This document shows positions 48,549-60,186 of a DNA stretch of 64,000 nucleotides, piece after piece (within the stretch, counting starts at the first letter, position 1; the number at the start of each line of letters is the position of its first letter). The stretch spans positions 53,082,275-53,146,274 of the forward strand of contig CM068313.1 in the NCBI GenBank assembly GCA_034766995.1. Direction: 5' to 3'. The notes beneath the pieces are model-generated. The model worked only from the letters and a program-made list of their open reading frames with translations. It did no database searches and was not told the DNA's origin. The position numbers and the translations under genes were made by a program. Source of the stretch: Acanthacorydalis orientalis (lineage: Eukaryota; Arthropoda; Insecta; Megaloptera; Corydalidae).

Positions 48549-49135
48549 CATTTTTGGATTTAATTTTTCTTTTCACATCTGAGCTACCTATAAATTTCCA
48601 GCTTTTCAAAATTTGTTGCCCATAAAAATTTGTCGCCCTCTCAAAATTTGCCGCCCTTCTAAATTTACCGCCCTGAGCAGTGGCCCATGTTGCCTCTGTG
48701 TATATCCTACTCTGTTGATGGGACTAAAAGTTTATTAAGAAAATAACTATAAACATTTTTAGGTTGAATTTTTCATCTTACATTTGAGCTACCTGCAAAT
48801 CGAAATTATGATTGCAAATTAAATTTCCAGCTTTTCAAAATTTGTAGTCCATCAAAATTTGTCGCCCTGAGCAGTAGTCCATTTTGCCTCTATCTTAGTT
48901 CTACACTGTCGATAGAATTAAAAATTTATGAAGAAAATAATTATAAAAATTTTTAGATTTAATTTTCATTTCACATTTGAGTTTCCTCTAAATCGAAATT
49001 TTGATTGAAAATAAAATTTCCAGCTTTTTAAAATTTGCCGCCCCTCAAAATTTGTCGCCCTGGGTAGTAGTACATGTTACCCCTGTCTAAATCCTATACT
49101 GTTGATGAGACTAAAAGTTGAGGAAGAAAATTCAA
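48549..49135. repeat. intronic tandem repeat, three units of about 200 bp
   Basis: Three diverged copies start near 48549, 48753 and 48947. Each contains an AATTTCCAGCTTTT block, short AAAATTTG(T/C)CGCCC sub-repeats and a CTGTTGATG(A/G)GA-like block. They lie in the intron before the transmembrane exon. No coding content was seen. Confidence 0.75.
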
Positions 49136-49231
49136 AGATTGCTATTTTCATTTAAATAGAATAATTCCTATTTGAATTTATTTTATAAATAGTTCATTAT
49201 ATTAATGTTTATAAATAATGTCTTTTTACAG

Positions 49232-49491
49232 TGCTATTGATTGCATTGGTAACACTGGGAGCAATCTTGTTCATATTATTGATAATTTGTGCTGTGTTAA
49301 CGTGCATGAGACGACAACGTGGAACAAGAGGAGGAATTTCACATGGAGTTCGAAGTAACCGTTGTATAAGGAACGCACCTGTAAGCAGTTTCTTGCCTCA
49401 AAGAGCGTCACTCGATCGTCGTGCCATGATACAAGACACGAGCAGTGAAGGAAGTCAGAGTGAAATAAACGTTATGCCATATGTTGCAAAG
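49232..49491 (+). CDS. giant SEA/EGF membrane protein, transmembrane exon
   Basis: The acceptor TTTTTACAG ends at 49231 and the donor GTAAAA starts at 49492; the exon enters in phase 1 and leaves in phase 0. It opens with about 25 hydrophobic residues (VLLIALVTLGAILFILLIIC) followed by the basic stop-transfer sequence MRRQRG. This is a single transmembrane helix with the cytoplasm on the C-terminal side. The rest is Arg/Ser-rich juxtamembrane tail. Confidence 0.92.
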
Positions 49492-49547
49492 GTAAAATGA
49501 TTGTTTGTTGTGCATGAACAAATAATTATAATTAAATTTTGTTTCAG

Positions 49548-49802
49548 AAATCGAAAAAACAGAAATCTAAAAAACAAGCTGTAATTGCTGACTTGGAACA
49601 AGGTGGTGGTACGGGAACTCTCTCCTGTGGGGAACAGCGCGATCGATCTTTAACTGTAATGATTCCAAGAGCAAAATATCATCCAGCACCTCCTACTTCT
49701 CCTGTTTTAAATATGGCTGCTTTAGATAAAAGAAAAACTTCTGTCGGTAGCAGTGAGGCTAAACTGTTGAGTTACTTAGATGCTGGCCCTTCACCTACTA
49801 AG
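49548..49802 (+). CDS. giant SEA/EGF membrane protein, cytoplasmic tail exon
   Basis: The acceptor GTTTCAG ends at 49547 and the donor GTATAT starts at 49803, with phase 0 on both sides. It encodes a lysine-rich start (KSKKQKSKKQ), a Pro-rich stretch (PPTSPVLN) and Ser-rich sequence that could be phosphorylated. The intron in front is only 56 nt, the shortest confident one in the gene. Confidence 0.85.
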
Positions 49803-49910
49803 GTATATATATTTTTTATTTGATAATTAAACAAATATACACATTTATATCATATCCTCTTTCTAAATACGTGTTCCTTTATTAATTAGAAAATGTTTAA
49901 ATCTCTTCAG

Positions 49911-50140
49911 GATATTTCAAGGAGGAAACATAGCCATACACCGAGTGATTCTATTTTGATCAAATGCGGACCACATAAAAATTCAACAGGTGCATTGATT
50001 TCTGCTGGCTTTGAAGTTTCTGCTACTGTCGGTGGTACAGAAGCAGATCGCAGTGAAAACGCTACATTAATTCATAAAGCCGATTTGATATCCAGTACAG
50101 GAATGAGATCACAATTTACTACTTTACGAAAAAGCGACAG
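49911..50140 (+). CDS. giant SEA/EGF membrane protein, cytoplasmic tail exon
   Basis: The exon enters in phase 0 and leaves in phase 2 at donor GTAAAA 50141. Two in-frame acceptors are possible, ending at 49889 and 49910; the upstream one adds seven residues (KMFKSLQ). It encodes DISRRKHSHTPSD and further Ser/Thr-rich cytoplasmic sequence with no recognised domain. Confidence 0.85.
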
Positions 50141-50233
50141 GTAAAAATATTTTTTTAAATATGTTTCACGCACGTAGATCTACTTGTTATTGACTAAAGT
50201 AAAGATTGAGAATAACATATTTTTCTATTTTAG

Positions 50234-50290
50234 TCATGAGGATTTGGCTGACCCGATGTCAGATTGGTTAGATACAACCCCTCGAGTCAA
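50234..50290 (+). CDS. giant SEA/EGF membrane protein, cytoplasmic tail exon
   Basis: This 57-nt exon has phase 2 at both ends, an acceptor CTATTTTAG ending at 50233 and donor GTAAGA at 50291. It encodes SHEDLADPMSDWLDTTPRV. It is acidic and has no recognised motif. It precedes a 4.1-kb intron loaded with transposon sequence. Confidence 0.8.
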
Positions 50291-50610
50291 GTAAGACACA
50301 CATTTTTTTTAAAAAAAATACTTGTTGTTGCTTAAAAGAGGCAGAAGTACTAAAATAATTCAGTTTTAAATTCGTAAAAACGATTCAAAAAGTAAAAAAA
50401 AATGTAGTAGTTCACAGAATCCGCACGTTCGAAGTGTGACTTCTTTTGTTTGGTAGCATTATGACTTAAATTTACTAGGTTTATTTTTTTCATAATTGAA
50501 AGGTGCATAAAGGATGTATCGGTAAAATGTATAATTGAATTAGAAGAATTAATTTAATAAAAAATTAGAAAGCAATTTTATATAATCAAAGTATGTTTTA
50601 TGTATTCGAT

Positions 50611-50905
50611 TTAGATATTTTTGTTATTATTACTTTTTACGCCGTCATTTCGTTCATTATCAGTTACAGCGTTTACAGGAGAATTCTCTAAAAATGAAAC
50701 AATAGCTTTTTGATAGCTGAAGTAAGTTAAAAATGACTTCGATTCTAATTTATCAAGGTATCTTTGGAAGGTGGCATCGATAGTAGTTCTATATCTTGTC
50801 GTCGGTTCGTTTGGGATATTAATCATTGTTAAATTGAAATTCTCCTGAAGGAAATCTACTAACGGTTTCGAATCTTCATCCGCAAAAATTACATTGAAAT
50901 CGCAA
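50611..50905 (-). pseudogene. EEP-type endonuclease C-terminal fragment
   Basis: The minus strand reads DFNVIFADEDSKPLVDFLQE and then RYRTTIDATFQRYLDKLESK, with SYQKAIVSFLE to a stop at 50611. DFN and the later TTR..TTID block fit the C-terminal half of an endonuclease/exonuclease/phosphatase-fold protein; related proteins occur as transposon-linked endonucleases in insects, which I recall only loosely. The N-terminal half is absent. Confidence 0.5.
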
Positions 50906-51658
50906 TAATACTAGCGCTAGTACCTTACATTGTACTAGCGGTTGCTCGCTGCGCTGCTTGCAACGTTCCTCTCTCGCTCCTCCTCTCGCGCAAACACCGT
51001 TTACAATTCCTCATTATGCCTCACTTTCGTTGCACGTTCGTCACGAACAAGGAGACTATAAGAAGGAGAACGAACTCCGTCGATTGCCTATTGTAATCAA
51101 TTCACGAACATCGGGAATCGGATGGCGACGCTGGTGTCGGTGAAAGGACATGCGCAAAGGCCGATGCGCACAATTCTCAGTGCCACAATATCTGCTAAGA
51201 ACAGCTGATTGTGAAAAGAGGCGATCAGTGCCAACTTATTTATTGTTACCGATTTGTTACATTTTGTTGATCGGTTGTTACCGATCGAAAAAAAACATTG
51301 CTTTTCCTTCTTTTCCTACACACCATTTAATGCAACAAGTCTTCGCCATTTTTTTTTGCGTACAGTAAATCATATACTACCAAAATGGACGTAAACGAGG
51401 CAATGAGAACTTTCAGGTTAGAATACTTCTGTCACGTGTTTTTCTATACACAGTGCCGTTCCGTGTATGTCCCCTGGCTGAAACTCGTACGCCACTTTTC
51501 GATGCCACCAAACACCGAAGTTCGTTCTCCTTATAGCCTCTTTGGCCACGAACGAAGTTAATGTCTGGCTTTCATGTTTTCCCCTCCTCGTGATGCGTCA
51601 CTTCCGTTGCACGTTCGTCACGAACGAAATTGCAGCTCGGATTTCGTGACGCACAACG
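50906..51658. other. GC-richer intronic segment with direct repeats
   Basis: GTTGCACGTTCGTCACGAAC occurs at about 51030 and again at about 51610, in otherwise unrecognised, less AT-rich sequence that differs from the rest of the intron. It may be part of an unidentified mobile element. Confidence 0.4.
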
Positions 51659-51666
51659 ATTTAAAA

Positions 51667-52760
<1,094 letters not shown>

Positions 52761-53107
52761 ATTTAAAAGAAATTTCACTGCATTAATTGATTTTATTTAA
52801 AAGAGGCAGAAATATTAAATTAATTAAATTTCAAAAGCATAAAAACGGTTTAAAAATGTGTTAAATCTCAATTGATGTAAATATGAATAAGACACGAATT
52901 ATATTTTCTGTTTACCATATGTTGTTTATTCTTGAATTATTGTAATAAGTTCTTAGTTAGATACTAACATATTTTTATCTAAATTTCAATTGAAAAAGAA
53001 TCTTAATTGAAATGTTTGGTGCATGCTTTGTTTATTTGTATTTTGTTTCGGACAAAAAAGCTAATATCTAATTATTTACGTTATCACAATAATTTAATAT
53101 CGTATTA

Positions 53108-54356
53108 TTAGGTTGCTGAAAAAATAATTGCGGTTTTTTTCATTTTAAGTTTGGCGCCGATTTTTTATAGTCATGTGATACATTATAAACAATGAATCTC
53201 ATTGTACTAATTATAAACAATGTAATTAGCACTACAGATTTCAGCATATGTCTATTATTTTCATTCTTAAGTATTGTTGGAAGTAATCTGTTAAATTAGT
53301 CATGGAAAAAAAGTAGATTCGCGCGATTTTGTTGTATGAGCGTAAATTGGGACGTAAAGTAACAAACTGTTCGAAATATTATCAAATTTGTTTTTGGCGA
53401 AGTCAATTAATGAACGTACAGTTCAACACTGGTACCAAAAATTTTGTAATGGAAACGAAAGCCTTGATGAGAGTCGAGGACGTCTTTCAGCTATAGACAA
53501 TAATGATTTAACAGCTATTATTTAAGTGTACCCATGTAAAACAAATCGAGAAGTGGCAGAAGAACTCAGTGTTGATCTTTCAACAGTTGATCTTTCAACA
53601 ATTGTAAAAACAAAAAAGCTGGATAAATCGGTGCCGTATGAACTAAACGAACATCAATCAATTCGGCGATACGAACTCTGCTCTGTGCTTCTTTTGCGTA
53701 AAAAATGATCCCTTTCTTGATCGCATTGTCACATGTGATGAAAAGTGGATTCTCTACAACAATCGAAAAGGTTCATTATAGTGGATAGACTGAGGAGAAG
53801 CACCGAAACAGTTTCCTAAACCGAAACTTCATGAAAAAAAGATTATGGTCACTGTTTGCTGATTGGCAAGTGGCATCATTCGTTACAACTTTCTAAATCC
53901 TGGTGAAAGAATAACAGGAGAAAAATATTACCAGAAAATTGGAAAAAATTCATGAGAAGTTGTATCGTTTACGGTCAGCATTACTCAATATAAGAGGACT
54001 AATTCTTTTTCATGACAACGCCCGACCATACGTCTCACAAATGATTAAAAAAAAAATAAACGAATTGGGTTATGAAATCTTACCTCACCCACCTTATTCT
54101 CCGGACCTGTCTCCGACAGATTATCATTTTTTTTAACATTTGAGTAATTTCCTATGAGAGAAGGTTTTCAAAGATCAAGCATCAGCTCAAAGCGCTTTCA
54201 ATGAATTCGTTAGTTTCACAACTCCATAATTCTATCCTGCAGGAATAAACAAACTTGTTTGTTTATTCCTGCAATGGTCTTTATTTTCATTAATAAATAT
54301 AATTTTTAACTGATACTCGATACGTAAAAACCGCAATTATTTTCACACCAACTTAA
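53108..54356 (+). mobile_element. full-length decayed mariner, intronic
   Basis: The termini TTAGGTTGCTGAAAAAATAA and, inverted, TTAAGTTGGTGTGAAAATAA bound 1,249 bp. The plus-strand transposase starts at ATG 53302 and has many stops. Recognisable parts are NDPFLDRIVTCDEKWILYNN (about 53705-53765, first Asp), LFHDNARPYVSQM (about 54005, second Asp) and PHPPYSPDLSPTDYHFF (about 54085-54135, third Asp), of SETMAR-like mariner type. Its right end lies 45 nt before the exon at 54402. Confidence 0.85.
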
Positions 54357-54401
54357 TAAATAGTCATATACAGATATTAAAAAAAAATTATTAAATTAAA
54401 G

Positions 54402-54510
54402 GACAGTATCTGAAGCGAGATCTTACGATGAGACAACGATTCAACCTCCGACCAAATCTATACAAAGCGATTACGAATCTAAACCATCATCGCAAAACCA
54501 CAATAACGAC
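54402..54510 (+). CDS. giant SEA/EGF membrane protein, cytoplasmic tail exon
   Basis: The frame joined from 50290 (phase 2) reads KTVSEARSYDETTIQPPTKS and then a Ser/Pro/Asn-rich, PEST-like stretch ending QNHNND, up to a strong donor GTAAGT at 54511 (phase 0). The acceptor (AAAG ending at 54401) has a poor pyrimidine tract and lies just 45 nt beyond a mariner insertion, so the exact start is uncertain. An alternative acceptor ending at 54432 would give a different frame. Confidence 0.6.
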
Positions 54511-54640
54511 GTAAGTAGATTCCATACAAGAGTTTTTTAATTTGCCTATAAGCATACATGATTAGCAAAATAAAACTAGTTCACTGCAGAATTTTTCTTA
54601 GAAACATTTCCATTAGTACATGAATCGTTTTGAATTTTAG

Positions 54641-54719
54641 GAGGCAAACACGATGGCCGAAAGAGATGTTGGATCTACTTTTATGCTTCCTCATACACAT
54701 CTGTATAAACCAGATAGAG
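54641..54719 (+). CDS. giant SEA/EGF membrane protein, penultimate exon (frame ambiguous)
   Basis: The exon has a good acceptor (GAATTTTAG ending at 54640) and donor (GTGAGT at 54720). The frame that joins the last exon reads RDVGSTFMLPHTHLYKPDR. The frame entered in phase 0 from 54510 reads EANTMAE and then runs to a stop at 54707-54709. The two are separated by one base at the A run 54660-54663. Skipping this exon also keeps the frame open into the last exon. Confidence 0.55.
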
Positions 54720-54791
54720 TGAGTATTTCTGTTTCAATAACGACACAAACAAGTAAGGTATTTATTTGAAAACAATACATTTGTTTTTTAG

Positions 54792-54824
54792 GGCAGCGAT
54801 ATATCTGGCTTCGATTCTCTTTAA
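54792..54824 (+). CDS. giant SEA/EGF membrane protein, last coding exon and stop
   Basis: The acceptor TTTTTTAG ends at 54791. The phase-0 reading gives GSDISGFDSL followed by TAA at 54822-54824. The short acidic C-terminus ending in a hydrophobic residue could be a PDZ-type ligand, which is inference only. Confidence 0.7.
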   Translation, partial: GSDISGFDSL

Positions 54825-54920
54825 GACAAGACATACAGAGTAAAAAAATAACCCCAGTAATTTAATGTGTCAAATATAATTCTGATGATAAAGGAAGTTT
54901 CATCATTCAGAATTAACTAC

Positions 54921-54923
<3 letters not shown>

Positions 54924-55002
<79 letters not shown>
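54924..55002. repeat. (TA)n microsatellite
   Basis: TA repeats in the probable 3' UTR, about 100 nt after the stop codon. A similar tract lies at 55400-55492. Confidence 0.95.
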
Positions 55003-55003
<1 letters not shown>

Positions 55004-55395
55004 AGGTCGATTACCTGTATATCTTACTATTGTTGTTATTTATTATTGTTGTTATTGTGCCGTCAGTGTGTGCCTGTGTTGTTATATTATTTATTCTTTT
55101 AGTTTATAAATTAAAAATGCGTAATCAAGAGTTTTTAACATTAAAAAAAGGAAGTATCTTAAAAAGAAACATGTACTTATATACAAATATATATGCATAT
55201 ACGAATATTCACAGATAATATATTTTTATGTTGTCGGTGAGACATATTATTGAAACGTTTAACTTGGAACTCGATTCTTCTTTACAGAAATGTTGATTCA
55301 ATGAAATTTTAATTATATTAAGAGACACTTTAAAAGGAGGTATGAGAAAATAATTTATATTTTTAAATTTAATTTTATCTTTTTTCGTTCTTTTA

Positions 55396-55448
<53 letters not shown>

Positions 55449-55453
55449 GTATG

Positions 55454-55496
<43 letters not shown>

Positions 55497-55773
55497 AATT
55501 TGAGTTTTAGAATTTCCAAGTCAAAATTTTAATGGATTTATATGCTTCTCAATAAATATATATAAAATATTATTCTAACTTTTAATATAGTATTAAATTA
55601 ATTAAAATTTTATTAGAGGGTTGTGTGTGATTGAAGATATTGCCATAAATGAAATGGTTTTTTTTATTTCATTTATTCTTACTAAATATTAAAATGGAGG
55701 ATTTAAAATAGTTGCTAAATATTTTAATGAACTTAGTTCTCAATAATTTCTTTTAAATTTTTGTTTAATACTA

Positions 55774-55853
55774 TTAGCTCGGTAGGAAAATAATTGCGGT
55801 TTTTGTTATGCTTTCGAAGGTCATAAACCACAGTTATTTTTCTACCGGCCTAA
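55774..55853. mobile_element. 80-bp mariner relic made only of terminal repeats
   Basis: TTAGCTCGGTAGGAAAATAA and, inverted, TTAGGCCGGTAGAAAAATAA enclose almost nothing, so the whole element is two mariner ends joined together. It lies in the probable 3' UTR, next to a (TA)n tract at 55858-55903. Confidence 0.75.
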
Positions 55854-55858
55854 TAGCC

Positions 55859-55905
<47 letters not shown>

Positions 55906-56853
55906 TGTGTGTGTGTGTGTATGTGAGAATATATTGTAATAATATTAAAGAAGACTTAGTTTCAAGTTACTTATTTCATTTAATATATATATAAATAAAG
56001 TTGATTTATAGAAGAGTAAGAAACTGAATCAAGAAATGAAAATGGTCAATACCATGCCGATCATGATTTATTTTCTTACAGTTCGATATATTTAAAATTA
56101 ATGACTAGTAATAGAATTGTACATATTATATTTTGTATTATATTTTTATAGTTAGAATAATTCTTATTTATATATTTTTATACAAATAAATATAACATTT
56201 TTTATATAAATAATTTTGGTCTTACATGAATATATGTAATTAAAAATAAAAATTACAGGGACGTTGTACTTGTATTTTTGTGAAGAGTGACGTGCCAAAA
56301 AGACTTGATATGAATTTTGTATTGTACATTTTTTTAATGATTTTATAGAAACCTCAATAAATAAATTTATATGTATCTTAAATCGTCTGTTTCATTATTT
56401 TCGCATACATGAAATGTGACACCTTCGTACCATTTATTATTGTTCAATCGTTTTTCATTGAACTTTTTCGTTTAAAATGGAAATTTATTCAATATCCATT
56501 ACACTGACCATCGTACATCAGTACAAAGAATGATTAATATACTATTTAACCCTTTTCAGACAAGAAATTTTCCACCTGCATTTTTCGCTGGATCGAATAT
56601 ACTTTTTGCATGAAGTGAAATTATGTTCTGAACAGTTATAAATATGAGATTTTAAGGAAAAAAATATTGTGTAAAAAATTATATTAAAATTTTAGATTTT
56701 ATTAGAGAATAATTATTGTTATTAGAGAGAATAATATCTATTGACAAATAAGGAAATATACCCAATAATAGTACATAGTGTTTAAGATTTCTCAAGACAA
56801 GAAAAATTTACTTCTTATTTCTAGAGAAATCTCGAGAATTCTCATACAATATA

Positions 56854-58133
56854 TTAGGTTATTAAATATAAAATGTTCGATTTCGAATCAAACGTTTGGT
56901 TTATTATATCTCAAACAAGAATCAGTACAATTAATCAATGTATGTGCCTAAAATATCAACACAGTTTTGTTATCTTAAAGGTAGTTTGTTTATGTCAGCA
57001 GGGAAGAAGACTAAGGAGCGAGTAGTGATGAAATCGCGAAACGCGGTTTCCACAGCTGTTGAGAATTGAATATTTTTCTTTGCAAGAAGTGGTCAGAAGC
57101 CTGGAAGAAGTAGTAGTCAGTTGGTGCAAAGTCTGGGTATACAGTGGATGACAGTGTTTCCAAGTCCAGCTCGTGTAGTTTGAGCAGCGTTGTTTCTGCG
57201 ACATGTGGTCGAGCGTTGACTTACTAGTGGTTCGGCCTGTCTCTATTGACCTATCTCACCTGCTTAATCGCAAGCATCTTCATCATTTCATCCAATTGGT
57301 TGCAGTAGACACTCGCTGTAATCGATTGACCAGGTTTCATAAAGCTGTAGTGGATAATACAAACGCTGGACCACCAAACAGACACCATTAGTCCTCTTTG
57401 ATGAATGTTCAGTTTTGGACTGTGTTTCCGTACTTCATATTTATCCAAACATTGTGCTGAATGCTTGTGATTGTCAAGAATAATCCATTTTTTTATCACA
57501 CGTAACAATACGGTGTAGAAATGGTTCGCCTCTATGTCGTGACAGCAAAGAAAAGTAAACTTCGGGGCGATTTCTCTTCTGAGGCTCGTTTAATTCATGC
57601 GGAACCGATCTATCCAGCCTCTTTACTTTTCCGATTCGTTTCAAATGATCCAATATTTTTGGAATAGTAACGTTAAATGTTGCTGCTAATTCACGCGAAG
57701 TTTGTGATAGATTCGCTTCCATTACAGCTTCCAGTTCATCATTATCCACTTTGGTTTCAGGTCGCCCGAGTGACTCATTTTCAAGATTAAAATCACTAGA
57801 ATGGAACTTATCAAATCATCGACATACTGTGTGTTCATTAGCCACATCCTTCCTCAAACATTTTGTTTATATTTCGAGCTGTCTGCGTTGCATTCGTTAC
57901 GCGACGGAATTCATATTAGAAAATAACACGAATTTTTGACTTTCATCCATGGTTTCACAAAAATTGCTCTAAAAATGAATTGAATATGAAACACAAACAA
58001 AAACGTACGTTTGAAAGAATGAGGATGTATACCTTCAAAATAAAAAAAAGGCATGAAATGTCAATCAAAGTGAGATGTCAGCTGTCAAACTTAGTACTTA
58101 AGGAAATCGGACAATTTATACTTAACAAGCTAA
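56854..58133 (-). mobile_element. mariner element, decayed
   Basis: The ends TTAGGTTATTAAATATAAAA and, inverted, TTAGCTTGTTAAGTATAAAT bound 1,280 bp. The minus-strand transposase is broken into frames: 57749-57474 (TSRELAATFNVTIPKILDHL, then RLDRSVPHEL), 57508-57251 (IILDNHKHSAQCLDKYEVRK) and 57204-56940 (C-terminal TAFRDFITTRSLVFFPADIN). The second Asp region is missing. Confidence 0.75.
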
Positions 58134-58349
58134 TATATTGATAATTAATAATTATTTTTTTTTTAGATATCTTGCATGGTCCAATTTATTATTTTTTTAA
58201 TTGTATGATTGTTGTATGTCGATGTTGTTGTGCACAACAATTTTGTGTTTTAATATTTACAAATATTTTTATTTGAATATTATTAAAATAAATTAAAAGA
58301 ATACGAACGTTTAAAATATTTAGTTTTAAAAATGAAAACAAAATAATAT

Positions 58350-58592
58350 TAGGTAAGTTGGAAAATAATTGCGGTTCATGATCTTCAAATTTATATATAT
58401 TTTTATCTTTTTCGATTTTCGTAGCTGTTTTAACTAGTCCAGAACTGTTGGAAGACTAACGCCTAACTTTGTGCAAGCTCTCGAATTGTCGTGTGTGATT
58501 CTGATTCGAATAACGCCTTCAGTTGATCGTTGTGAATTGAAGAACGATATTCGAAACCTTTTTCATTTTCAAGCCTCTCATCTCCAGCACGA
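58350..58592 (-). mobile_element. mariner helix-turn-helix-only left part
   Basis: A mariner left end (GGAAAATAATTGCGGTTCAT region) and the helix-turn-helix coding region on the minus strand are of the same family as 3094-4081 and 21277-21842. It is truncated by the following mariner. Confidence 0.65.
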
Positions 58593-59645
58593 GTAATAAG
58601 ACGCATATATCAGTCAAAAATTATATTTATGAACCTAAATAAAGACCATTGGCCTGCACACATTTCTCCCAACGGGAAACAAGTTTGTTTATTCCTATAA
58701 GATAGAATTCTGGAGTCCTGGAATTGACGAATTCATCGAAAGCGCTTTGAGCTGATGCTTGATCTTTGAAAACCTTCTCCTGCAGGAAATTACCCAATAT
58801 TTAAAAAAAAATTATAATCTGTCGGAGACAGGTCCGGAGAATAAGGTGGATGAGGTAAGGTTTCATAACCCAATTCATTTAATTTTTTTAAAGTCATTTG
58901 TGATATGTGTGGTCGGGCGTTGTCATCAAGAAGATTGACTAATTCTGGCCGTAAACGATGCAACTTCTCATGCATTTTTCAATTTCCAGACAATATTTTT
59001 CTCCTGTTATTATTTTACCAGGTTTTAAGAAGTTGTAATGAATGATGCCACTTTCCGACCATCGAACAGTGACCATAATCTTTTTTCCTGAAGATTCGGT
59101 TTAGAAAACTGTTTTGGCGCTTTTCCTCGATCTAGCCACTCGGTGTGGCCACTCAAATATTGAACAACTGTTCAATGATCAACATTTAGTGTTTATGCCA
59201 CCATTCTAGATGTTTTACGTGGGTCCGCTTAAATAATGGTTCTTAAATCATGACTGTCTATAGCTGAAGGACGTCTTCGATCCTCTTCATTATCAAGGCT
59301 TTCGTTTCCATTAAGAAATTTTCGGAACCAGTGTTGAACTTTACGTTCATTAATTGAGTCTTCGCCAAAAAAAAATTGATATTTAGAACAGTTTCTGTTG
59401 ATTTACGTCCCAATTTAAATTCAAGCAAGAAAGGCAAGCGAATTTACTTTTTTCCATGATTAATTTAAGAGATTGTATCCAACAATACTAAAGAATGAAA
59501 ACAATAAACATAAGCTGATCTCAATAGCATTAATTTCATTATTTACAATGATGTATCACATGACTATAACAAAAGATAACGGTAACTGAAAACATCAGCA
59601 CCAAACTTAAAATGATAAAAACAGCAATTCTTTTGCACCAACTTA
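58593..59645 (-). mobile_element. SETMAR-like mariner, decayed
   Basis: The minus strand holds DDNARPHISQMTLKKLNELG and PHPPYSPDLSPTDYNFF (58975-58790; second and third Asp), with CDEKW-type sequence lost, and an N-terminal start near 59455. The right terminus ends at about 59645. The left terminus was not found at the junction with the preceding mariner. Confidence 0.7.
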
Positions 59646-59776
59646 ATATAAATAACATTAATCATTGTCAAATATTCTTAATAATAAATCGAGGTAACAA
59701 GTAATAATCATATTTCTCAAATTCTTTGCATTCGTTATAGATTCATGTTTTGGTGTCATGTAAGTATTGATAAAGT

Positions 59777-59923
59777 ATAGTATAGACATAAGCCGATCTC
59801 AATAGTATTAATTTCATTATTTACAATGATGTATCACATGACTATAACAAAAGATAATTATAAAAATCGGTAACAAACTTAAAATGATAAAAACCGAAAT
59901 TATTTTTGGACCAGCCTAATATT
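59777..59923. mobile_element. extra mariner terminal copy
   Basis: This repeats about 145 bp of the end of the preceding mariner (about 59505-59645), including AATGATGTATCACATGACTA and a terminus CCAGCCTAATA. It is probably a local duplication or a truncated second insertion. Confidence 0.65.
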
Positions 59924-60186
59924 TATAGATTTTTCAGGCATTTCAATAAAAAAAAAACAGTAAATATGGACCGTCACAAATTGATGATAAAAACGAGAAT
60001 AATTTCGATTCTCAAGAAATAAATTTCTAGTGAAATGAAAAAAACAAATTTTACTTTTTTCCCGAGAAGAAACACTAATGGTACAGATAACGAAATTACT
60101 TTTTGCCACTTAAGCGGCGACACTCGACCTAATAAGTAGAAGTGTGATGCCGCTTGTACGGCGACATTCGACCGCAAAGGGTTAAT

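Larger units (their letters stand above)
54825..56370 (+). other. probable 3' UTR and downstream spacer of the giant gene
   Basis: No coding sequence was seen. The stretch has (TA)n tracts at 54924-55002, 55400-55492 and 55858-55903, and an 80-bp mariner relic at 55774-55853. AATAAA-type signals occur near 55544 and 56352; the second is a reasonable polyadenylation candidate. Confidence 0.35.
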
